In this document: positions 1 to 6,395 of the stretch, in pieces
Layout of the letters: the number at the start of each line of letters is the position of its first letter
Numbering within the stretch: the stretch's first letter is position 1
Source of the DNA: an uncultured Planctomycetaceae bacterium
GTDB lineage: Bacteria > Planctomycetota > Planctomycetia > Pirellulales > Pirellulaceae
Direction: 5' to 3'
Length of the DNA stretch: 7,208 bases
Assembly: GCA_937967755.1 (NCBI GenBank)
Contig: CALBTA010000131.1
Span: 1-7,208, forward strand
Position numbers and translations under genes: made by a program
Notes under the pieces: generated by a model
What the model saw: the letters and a program-made list of their open reading frames with translations, nothing else
Database searches by the model: none
Told to the model about the DNA's origin: nothing

Positions 1-62
1 GGGCGAAAGGAAAGCCGCCAAGATTCGAGCTGACGCCACTTTGCGGAAACCGGTTCAGCTAA
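1..62 (+). CDS. 3' end of a small gene of unknown function (partial)
   Basis: The window opens inside a plus-strand gene. Reading from the second codon position of a Trp codon, it encodes WAKGKPPRFELTPLCGNRFS and then TAA at 60-62. The same peptide is the C-terminus of the small gene at 1058-1353, and the two are identical at the DNA level for 55 bases (1-55 and 1283-1337). I recognise the pattern W-x-K-G-x-P-P-x-F-x-L-x-P-x-x-x-x-R-F as the tail of a widespread bacterial protein of about 90-100 residues with no known function. Only the last 20 codons are visible, so I cannot say whether this copy is intact upstream. It converges with the DUF4058 gene, and a terminator lies between them. Confidence 0.75.
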   Translation, partial: AKGKPPRFELTPLCGNRFS

Positions 63-84
63 CTGCGAGAAGTCCCTGTAGCGC

Positions 85-113
85 AAAAAAACCGGCCAGA
101 TCACTCCGGCCGG
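85..113 (-). terminator. Intrinsic terminator of the DUF4058 gene
   Basis: On the minus strand a 9-bp stem with one A-C mismatch and a 4-nt loop (arms 92-100 and 105-113) is followed directly by seven T (the A run at 85-91). It lies 70 nt past the DUF4058 stop codon. On the plus strand no T run follows the stem directly, so termination of the small gene ending at 62 would be weaker. It is homologous to the terminator at 1369-1396. Confidence 0.85.
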
Positions 114-146
114 CTGGTGTCGTTCTGCGTTGGTTTTTCCGTACTG

Positions 147-161
147 CGGATCGACGATCCG
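147..161. repeat. Short palindrome, degenerate copy of the 1421-1449 element
   Basis: Arms CGGATCG and CGATCCG surround a single central A at 154. The element sits at the same place relative to the terminator as the longer and better preserved palindrome at 1421-1449. The outer arms present in that copy are lost here. It resembles REP-like dispersed intergenic palindromes, but two copies cannot establish a family. Confidence 0.6.
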
Positions 162-182
162 ATATAAGAAGACTTGACAGCG

Positions 183-959
183 CTAAGGCATGCTACTCCC
201 GGCGAGTATCTCGTTCACCCAGCCCTGTTGGTCTGCGGGCAACCGTGGTTGCGGTGGGTTGTTGTAGATGTAGTCGGTGTAACCGGCCGCGTCATAGACC
301 TGGTGCAACACCTCTTGTAAATCGAGGGCCGCATCGGCATCGGATTGACCAAGCGGGACGGGAATACTCGGCAGCCGATCCCGCAGCGCGAGTGGCCAGA
401 GGTCGACTTCGGGACGTTGGCTGGCGCGGCTGACGACTATCAAATAGTCGGACTGGGGCGAATCTTCCAACGGCATTCTCGGCCCGCCGCGGAGCAAATC
501 GATCTCGACGAGGTTCGCGCTGCTTTTCAGAATCTCGCGTCGCTTTGACAGGTACTGTTGGCGATCGGTGCCAGCGTACTTATTGGTTGGGCTTAACAAT
601 TCAACGACCGTAACCAACGCGCGGCTTTCCCGGTCGCGAATTTCGATATAGTTTTCATGGAGTTCCTCAACCACCGCCGGCAACCGGGCCCGGGCTGGCG
701 CGGTCGCCGGCGCACCAGCCGGCGCGACCTCGCTTTCGTCCGAACCATGAGCCACCGATACATCCGCCTTGGCGAACATTCGCCGCTCGTCGTCGGGCAT
801 TTCATGGATGTACAGATCCGTATCGACCTGAGCGAAATACTTGGGGCGAATCTGCGGCGTCAGCATCCCACGCATCGCAATGATCGCGCTTTGATGAAAA
901 TCATGCCACGCATCTGGCTGTTCCAGGTACGGGTTCATTCCGGGGAATGGGGATGGCAT
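183..959 (-). CDS. DUF4058 family protein
   Basis: This 258-residue protein opens with the family signature SPFPGMNPYLE (residues 3-13), then a W-H-D-F-H segment (18-22) and a P-Q-I-R-P-K-Y stretch. DUF4058 proteins are common in planctomycetes and cyanobacteria, and their function is unknown. The middle contains A-D-V-S-V (65-69), V-V-E-L-L-S-P-T-N-K (118-127), Y-L-S-K-R (136-140) and V-E-I-D-L-L-R (151-157). The spacing of Asp66, Glu120 and Lys127 recalls PD-(D/E)XK nuclease-like proteins such as Uma2, but that is inference only. An Ala/Pro-rich linker lies at 79-93. The ATG at 959 is supported by an AGGAG ribosome-binding site (968-972) eight bases upstream. No signal peptide or membrane segment is visible, so it is probably cytoplasmic. 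Its 3' end has its own terminator, so it is probably monocistronic. Confidence 0.9.
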   Translation of the reverse strand: MPSPFPGMNPYLEQPDAWHDFHQSAIIAMRGMLTPQIRPKYFAQVDTDLYIHEMPDDERRMFAKADVSVAHGSDESEVAPAGAPATAPARARLPAVVEELHENYIEIRDRESRALVTVVELLSPTNKYAGTDRQQYLSKRREILKSSANLVEIDLLRGGPRMPLEDSPQSDYLIVVSRASQRPEVDLWPLALRDRLPSIPVPLGQSDADAALDLQEVLHQVYDAAGYTDYIYNNPPQPRLPADQQGWVNEILAGSSMP

Positions 960-1001
960 GGCCGTGGCTCCTGCGTTGTTTCGCTCGCAATTTCAGTTTA
1001 G

Positions 1002-1033
1002 CATCGCCAACGATAAATGGGTAATTGGCGATG
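1002..1033. promoter_or_regulatory. 9-bp inverted repeat in the divergent intergenic region
   Basis: CATCGCCAA (1002-1010) and TTGGCGATG (1025-1033) are perfect reverse complements separated by 14 nt, so the arm centres are 23 nt apart, about two helical turns. The site lies between the divergent DUF4058 and small-gene starts, 24 bp before the small gene's ATG. It could be an operator for a dimeric regulator or a hairpin in the small gene's leader. No regulator gene lies beside it. Confidence 0.5.
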
Positions 1034-1057
1034 AATTACTCCAGATGGGAGCGACCG

Positions 1058-1353
1058 ATGAGAGTCAGCGCGTGGTCGAATGGTGCGGGCACTTATGGCA
1101 TTCGTGTAGGCAGATCCAATCGCGATGACCACTTCGACACATCGTGGTCACAAATCGAGGTTGAGATCGATGGTGAGAACCATGTCTTTGAACTGACGGT
1201 TTCTGGAAAAAGTGTCCTGAATTTCGCGATGGTAGTTCACAGGTAATACATCAATGGCGTGCCCAACAGGAAGCCCTTGATTGGGCGAAAGGAAAGCCGC
1301 CAAGATTCGAGCTGACGCCACTTTGCGGAAACCGGTTTTGTTTAACCACGTAG
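1058..1353 (+). pseudogene. Small conserved protein of unknown function, broken by a frameshift
   Basis: The gene starts at the ATG at 1058, with GGGAG (1047-1051) six bases upstream. The first frame gives MRVSAWSNGAGTYGIRVGR and continues through N-R-D-D-H-F, S-W-S-Q-I-E-V-E-I-D-G and F-E-L-T. It then runs into a premature TAA at 1244-1246. The next frame (-1) continues the protein as G-F-W-K-K-C-P-E-F-R, I-H-Q-W and WAKGKPPRFELTPLCGNRF, ending at TAG 1351-1353. Because that frame has a stop at 1189-1191, the shift must fall at about 1192-1200, which fits loss of one base. The restored protein would have about 98 residues, matching the family as I remember it. The C-terminus matches the gene end at 1-62. 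I see no credible slippery heptamer at the shift, so decay or a sequencing error is likelier than programmed frameshifting. The function is unknown. Confidence 0.8.
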
Positions 1354-1368
1354 AAATCCGACTTGCGC

Positions 1369-1396
1369 AAAAAACCGGCCAGATTGCTCTGGCCGG
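1369..1396 (-). terminator. Intrinsic terminator of the sigma factor gene
   Basis: On the minus strand a perfect 9-bp stem (1375-1383 with 1388-1396) and a 4-nt loop are followed at once by six T (A run at 1369-1374). It lies 62 nt beyond the sigma factor stop codon. The A-C mismatch of the copy at 85-113 is an A-T pair here. The pair differs by a change that restores pairing, which suggests the hairpin is maintained. Confidence 0.88.
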
Positions 1397-1420
1397 CTGG
1401 AGTCGATCTACTTTCGTTTT

Positions 1421-1449
1421 CGTACCACGGATCGGCGATCCGTGCTACG
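1421..1449. repeat. REP-like palindrome, 14-bp arms
   Basis: A 29-base palindrome is centred on G1435. The inner nine base pairs are perfect (1426-1434 with 1436-1444), followed by one C-C mismatch and four more pairs (1421-1424 with 1446-1449). It lies between the sigma factor stop and its terminator, so it is transcribed as part of the 3' untranslated region. It may be a dispersed intergenic repeat. A degenerate relative is at 147-161. Confidence 0.7.
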
Positions 1450-1458
1450 CAAACTCTT

Positions 1459-3036
<1,578 letters not shown>

Positions 3037-3491
3037 TTCTGTACCCCCGCGATACGGTAAAAAATTAGCCAGTGGCCGGGAATGCGTTTCTCAGTCGTGA
3101 ACCAACGTGGAATCGGTTGCTTCGGTGGGCAGTTCAGGAAAACCGGGCGGCTGCGCGGCGAGGGCGTAGGTGGGGTAAATGCCTCTCGCGCTTAAAGCGT
3201 AGGGGGCCGATTTTTTCAGTGTGCTTTCTCTGTAAATTCCAAGGCCAAGCAATTCTACCACCAACGAGGCGGCAGAAAGCCATCCGTGGATATTTGGTAA
3301 GAAATAGCGCTGCGGCAATCGTTGCGGCAACTGTCAATTTTCTCCAACCGCGCGAACGCGAAAATCGGCATCGGGCGGCGGGCAACTTCGCGGGCGGTGA
3401 TCGGAACATTCGTTTCCAATGCTCACGACCGGCGCGAAAGTCAAACCTTCAACAGTGCAATGCTTCCTCCAACGATTTGCCGGTTACGCTA

Positions 3492-3509
3492 CCGAACCCT
3501 CTGGTTCGG
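3492..3509. repeat. Perfect 7-bp hairpin in the intergenic region
   Basis: CCGAACC (3492-3498) pairs with GGTTCGG (3503-3509) across a CTCT loop. No T run follows on either strand, so it is not a standard terminator. It may be part of a structured RNA or occur by chance. Confidence 0.35.
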
Positions 3510-3766
3510 CGAACACTCAGCAAGAGACCTTTCTCACGCGTCACTTGTCCCCGTGTTCATCTCTTACGCGTCCGTACAACGAATTCACGAAATCGACGCG
3601 CCGTCTTAACGCTACGAAATTCGCACATTGTATTTCCGCACGTTGAAACACGTTCGCCGAAAGCTGATACTGAACCTCCGTGAGACGCCGCGCTGTTGGT
3701 TAGAGGGGGCGGCCGCCTTGGCAACGGTTGGGTTCCACGCTTTCGTCGTTACGTTAATTTTAACCA

Positions 3767-3780
3767 CCGGCAATTGCCGG
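3767..3780. promoter_or_regulatory. 14-bp perfect palindrome upstream of the reductase gene
   Basis: CCGGCAATTGCCGG is its own reverse complement. It lies 80 bp before the reductase ATG and directly follows a small AT-rich inverted repeat (GTTAA/TTAAC, 3753-3764). The position suits a regulator binding site at the reductase promoter. No regulator gene is nearby, and the role is inference. Confidence 0.4.
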
Positions 3781-3822
3781 TCCAGGGATGTTGTCGCCAG
3801 TTTTGCCGTTTTTCCCCTGCCT

Positions 3823-3835
3823 AGAAGAGTCTTCT
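3823..3835. promoter_or_regulatory. 13-base inverted repeat 25 bp before the reductase start
   Basis: AGAAGA and TCTTCT flank a central G at 3829. The pair sits just upstream of the translation start at 3861, in a stretch lacking a clear Shine-Dalgarno site. It could be an operator half-site pair or chance. Confidence is low. Confidence 0.25.
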
Positions 3836-3860
3836 CGACACGCATGCAAATAGACAAACG

Positions 3861-4670
3861 ATGCCTTCCACCGATCTGAACAACAAAGTCGCCGTCGTGA
3901 CCGGAGCCAGCCTGGGAATTGGTCGTGCCACTGCCATCGCCCTGGCGCGCGAAGGCGCGAAGGTGGTGGTCAATTATCGATCGCATCCCGAAGCGGCCGA
4001 AGAAGTGGTCGATGCCATCAAATCCGCCGGTGGCGAAGCGGTCGCGCAGCAGGGGGATGTTTCCCAACCCGAGGCGATCCAAGCCATAATTGACCGTGCG
4101 GTCAGCGAGTTCGGGCGCTTGGATATCGCGGTTAGCAACGCGGCATATAGTGCCCGCGAACCGATGCTGGACGCCGATTTGGACGAGTTTCGCCGCACCA
4201 TCGACGTGACCATGTGGGGGGCTTACTACCTCACCCGGTTTGCCGCCGCCCAAATGCGCAAGCAGGACACGGGCCGAGACGAGCCGCTGGGTGGGTCGAT
4301 CTGTATCGTCGGGTCGCCGCATGCGTTTTTGGCCTTTCCGGGAGCGTTGCCTTACAACATGGCCAAAGCAGCCATCGAACATATGTCGAAGACGGCCGCT
4401 TTGGAGTTGGCGCCCAACAAAATCCGCGTGAACGTGATCGAGCCGGGTTGGACCGACACGCCGGGCGAGCGAAAATTTTTCACCGAAGAGACACTTCGTC
4501 AGGCGGGCCGCAGTATTCCGGTCGGCAGGTTGGGAACGCCAGAGGAAATGGCCGAGTGCATCACGTTCCTCTGCGACCCCCGCCACCAATATATGACCGG
4601 GGCCACGCTGCTGGTCGACGGCGGCATCAGCCTCCCCTGGTGGTCCGAAGGCCGCCGGGCCGAAGAATGA
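3861..4670 (+). CDS. Short-chain dehydrogenase/reductase (classical SDR, FabG-like)
   Basis: This 269-residue Rossmann-fold oxidoreductase uses NAD(P)H to reduce, or NAD(P)+ to oxidise, a carbonyl or alcohol substrate that cannot be named from sequence. The cofactor motif TGASLGIG is at residues 14-21. Asn39-Tyr-Arg after the second strand favours NADP(H) by analogy with FabG. G-D-V is at 65-67. The S-N-A-A-Y segment (92-96) stands where NNAG is usual. Catalytic Ser152, Tyr165 and Lys169 (Y-N-M-A-K) are present, and the tail has V-D-G-G (252-255). The Asn of the catalytic tetrad is Thr117 here (I-D-V-T-M-W-G). Length is normal for the family with a short extension. No Shine-Dalgarno site is visible before the ATG, as is common in planctomycetes. 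It is separated by 123 bp from the next gene on the same strand, with a hairpin between, so co-transcription is uncertain. Confidence 0.93.
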   Translation: MPSTDLNNKVAVVTGASLGIGRATAIALAREGAKVVVNYRSHPEAAEEVVDAIKSAGGEAVAQQGDVSQPEAIQAIIDRAVSEFGRLDIAVSNAAYSAREPMLDADLDEFRRTIDVTMWGAYYLTRFAAAQMRKQDTGRDEPLGGSICIVGSPHAFLAFPGALPYNMAKAAIEHMSKTAALELAPNKIRVNVIEPGWTDTPGERKFFTEETLRQAGRSIPVGRLGTPEEMAECITFLCDPRHQYMTGATLLVDGGISLPWWSEGRRAEE

Positions 4671-4704
4671 ACGCCAACGCCAGCAACCACGTAAGTTCTT
4701 TGTA

Positions 4705-4726
4705 GAACAATTGTCCTCAATTGTTC
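4705..4726. repeat. 9-bp perfect stem-loop between the reductase and membrane protein genes
   Basis: GAACAATTG (4705-4713) pairs with CAATTGTTC (4718-4726) around a TCCT loop. It is AT-rich, unlike its surroundings, and lacks a T run, so it is a poor intrinsic terminator. It may be a dispersed intergenic palindrome or an mRNA processing or stability element. Confidence 0.55.
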
Positions 4727-4793
4727 GGAAGTTCGGATACGTTTGCGGCAAGAACAATCCGGCCATAGCGAAACTCCCAATCCCATATCAACC

Positions 4794-5336
4794 ATGTCGC
4801 CCACTTACCTACTTCCCTGCCACGGCGACAGCGTGGTGGAGGTCACAACCGCCGATGCCGGCCGCGCGATTCCCTGCCCCTGCGGGAAAACCGTAACCGT
4901 TCCGACCATGCGGGAGATTCGCCGGCTGCCGCAGAAAGAGATCGCAGCCGTCGCCGACGGGCCGCAGTGGTCGATCGCACAAGGTGTCCTCTTCGCCATT
5001 GGGCTGGTGGTCCTCACGGCATCGCTGGGAATCACGGCCTGGTGGGGATACAAGTTATCGCTGCTGGAAACCGACGAGTTCATCGTTCCCGAAGACCACC
5101 TCGCCGCCTGGGATCAGCAGATGATGGACCTGCCCGCCGAACGAACCCTGGACGTTTGGAACCAACTCTTGCGTCACCCGCTACCCGAAGACCGCCGCCC
5201 GCCGGACTTCGAAGTCCACCGTTCGGAAGCCGAATCGCTCTACCTAAAAATGGGCATCGCCGGCATCGTCGCGGTCATTGGCATCGCCCTAGCCGCACTA
5301 CCAATCCTGGTCCCACCCGGCCCGGGGAAGGTTTAA
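4794..5336 (+). CDS. Small membrane protein with N-terminal CxCG motif, two transmembrane helices
   Basis: This 180-residue protein has no assigned function. The N-terminal part has the planctomycete pattern of a zinc-ribbon-like domain: L-P-C-H-G (7-11), then A-G-R-A-I-P-C-P-C-G-K (22-32) and V-P-T-M-R-E-I-R-R-L (36-45). Usually both halves carry two Cys. Here the first half has Cys9-His10, so only Cys9, Cys28 and Cys30 remain, with His10 as a possible fourth ligand. Transmembrane helices are predicted by eye at about 62-85 and 152-173, with a soluble acidic/Trp-containing segment between them and a short Pro/Gly tail. I prefer the ATG at 4794 because the recognisable domain begins there. 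An upstream TTG at 4743 would add 17 residues of unconvincing sequence. The gene converges with the rhomboid gene, with only nine bases between stop codons. It may act at the inner membrane, but that is inference. Confidence 0.8.
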   Translation: MSPTYLLPCHGDSVVEVTTADAGRAIPCPCGKTVTVPTMREIRRLPQKEIAAVADGPQWSIAQGVLFAIGLVVLTASLGITAWWGYKLSLLETDEFIVPEDHLAAWDQQMMDLPAERTLDVWNQLLRHPLPEDRRPPDFEVHRSEAESLYLKMGIAGIVAVIGIALAALPILVPPGPGKV

Positions 5337-5345
5337 GAGCGGCAG

Positions 5346-6305
5346 TTACAAAATCTTTCGTAGCGCCGGAACCAGTTCGGGGAGGTAGCCGAGGGCGATG
5401 CCGAATAGTAGGCCGCCGCCGTGTGCTCCGTTGGCGATGTTTCTGAACCAGCCGACGTCGAGGAACCCGGCGAAGAACCAGCCGATCAGGATGATGACCG
5501 TGAATTGCCCGATGAAGAACCCTGATTTTGGATCAAATCGGGCTTTCATCCAGATGTAACCGAACAGCGCATAGACCACCCCGGACATGCCGACCACGTT
5601 AGGCCCGGTCAAGACCACCTGCGCTATCGTGGCAAATACCGACGCCACGACGACAAAGATCAGAAACATCAACCAGCCCTTACGGCTTTCCATCTGCCCG
5701 CCGAAGTAATAGAGCATGTACATGTTGAAGAAGATATGAAACGCCCCGGCGTGCAAGAGCATGGTGGTCGCCAGCCGCCAAACTTGCCCGCGGCGGATGT
5801 TGTAATAAGGGTCCGAGGATTCCACCGTGAAATAGGTGAGCGGATCGCGAAATGCGAGCCAACGGTACGTTGGCGTTCGCTGCTCGCGGCGAAGGTTCTC
5901 ATCAATCGGGCTGCCATACTTCGGTGCCGACGCCATGTGTGTCATCAGAAAAATCACCACGCAGGCCGCGATCAGCAGGAACGTCGCGGGGGCTTTGCGG
6001 GTCATGCCGCGATTCCATTGCCCGCGCATCTCGACCACGTTCTTCGCCGCGGCTTTCTGTTTTTCGATCCGCTGCTGGCGAACGCGCTCGGCCTGGCCGG
6101 AAACGTTGGCGTAGCGGCGGTCGTCAGGCTGGGCGCGGAAGTCTTTGAACTCGGCCGCGGCTTGCTCGACCCGCTCCTCGTCCATCACCCAAATCGCCCA
6201 CCCATCATCGTCGGCATCGGCCCGGGCTTCGATCTCCTGGGTGATCAAATAATCAACGAACCGCCGCGCTTGCTGTTCGTTAGGCAGAGTACCAACTTGG
6301 CGCAT
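5346..6305 (-). CDS. Rhomboid family intramembrane serine protease, GlpG-like
   Basis: This 319-residue membrane protease would cleave transmembrane substrates within the bilayer. An N-terminal cytoplasmic domain (1-60) resembles the GlpG N-terminal fold: Q-A-R-R-F-V-D-Y-L, a D-D-D-G-W-A-I-W strand, then E-E-R-V-E-Q-A. A charged linker (61-100) leads into about six helices, roughly 106-124, 178-203, 210-232, 238-255, 263-283 and 293-309. The nucleophile is Ser241 in G-M-S-G (239-242), and the catalytic His is His295 in N-G-A-H-G-G-G. W-R (176-177) and the His185, His190 and Asn194 set match GlpG's loop-1 WR and its H-x(4)-H-x(3)-N oxyanion region. All expected active-site residues are present, so it is probably active. 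ATG at 6305 is the start, and no clear ribosome-binding site precedes it. It lies 90 bp downstream of the propeller-protein gene on the same strand and could be co-transcribed with it. Confidence 0.94.
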   Translation of the reverse strand: MRQVGTLPNEQQARRFVDYLITQEIEARADADDDGWAIWVMDEERVEQAAAEFKDFRAQPDDRRYANVSGQAERVRQQRIEKQKAAAKNVVEMRGQWNRGMTRKAPATFLLIAACVVIFLMTHMASAPKYGSPIDENLRREQRTPTYRWLAFRDPLTYFTVESSDPYYNIRRGQVWRLATTMLLHAGAFHIFFNMYMLYYFGGQMESRKGWLMFLIFVVVASVFATIAQVVLTGPNVVGMSGVVYALFGYIWMKARFDPKSGFFIGQFTVIILIGWFFAGFLDVGWFRNIANGAHGGGLLFGIALGYLPELVPALRKIL

Positions 6306-6395
6306 GGCAACGGTCGTGGGTCAAAGAACGTGGGGCCAGTTCGCCGACTAGCTTACCAAACAACAGGCATCTGGCCAGTGCGGACGGACTACACC
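6306..6395. other. Intergenic spacer between propeller and rhomboid genes
   Basis: These ninety bases lie between two minus-strand genes. I see no T-tract hairpin, so nothing here clearly stops transcription from the propeller gene into the rhomboid gene. Several GGCCAG/CTGGCC hexamers occur here and just inside the propeller gene end, but they do not form an obvious element. Confidence 0.4.

Larger units (their letters stand above)
1..161. repeat. Direct repeat copy A: gene end, terminator, palindrome
   Basis: This is collinear with 1283-1449. The first 55 bases are identical. After that the copies diverge but keep the same order and nearly the same spacing: the terminator stem starts at offset 91 against 92, and the palindrome centre lies at offset 153 against 152. 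Both copies end shortly before the stop codon of a minus-strand gene, DUF4058 here and the sigma factor there. Confidence 0.85.
1283..1449. repeat. Direct repeat copy B: gene end, terminator, palindrome
   Basis: This is the second copy of the unit at 1-161, offset by 1282 bp. Bases 1283-1337 are identical to 1-55, and the following 110 bases are recognisably similar with near-constant spacing. The two copies flank the DUF4058 gene and most of the frameshifted small gene. The coding part is better conserved than the terminator and palindrome part. Confidence 0.85.
3037..3860. other. Long intergenic region without a credible gene
   Basis: About 820 bases separate the divergent sigma factor and reductase genes. 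Open frames exist on both strands, but none has family resemblance, a plausible composition and a ribosome-binding site together. The stretch must hold the promoters of both flanking genes, though I could not identify convincing -35/-10 pairs. It contains a 7-bp hairpin at 3492-3509 and palindromes at 3708-3717, 3753-3764, 3767-3780 and 3823-3835. I do not recognise 6S, SRP, tmRNA or RNase P RNA here. A small RNA or a long 5' leader is possible but unproven. Confidence 0.6.

Noticed and set aside
1189..1212. Programmed -1 frameshifting in the small gene at the AAAAAG run
   Set aside because: Slipping at the A run would encode V-S-G-K in place of the expected G-F-W-K, so the frame change must occur before the run, where no slippery heptamer exists.
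3183..3216. CGCTT/AAGCG pair followed by six T as a plus-strand terminator
   Set aside because: The arms are separated by a single base and cannot form a hairpin, and the T run is about 15 bases away. No gene ends here on that strand.
3091..3409. Two overlapping minus-strand frames upstream of the sigma factor (3091-3330 and 3134-3409)
   Set aside because: They overlap each other in different frames, contain no recognisable motif, and one ends exactly where the sigma frame opens, as expected by chance.
3072..3683. 203-codon plus-strand frame in the intergenic gap
   Set aside because: The product is a low-information Arg/Asn/Ser-rich sequence with no domain, and no ribosome-binding site supports it.
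3628..3879. 83-codon frame overlapping the reductase start, with a hydrophobic segment
   Set aside because: It has a TTG start with no ribosome-binding site and an Arg-rich composition, and it overlaps the reductase. The hydrophobic stretch alone is not enough to call a gene.
3612..4766. 384-codon minus-strand frame across the reductase
   Set aside because: It is an antisense shadow of a clear SDR gene.
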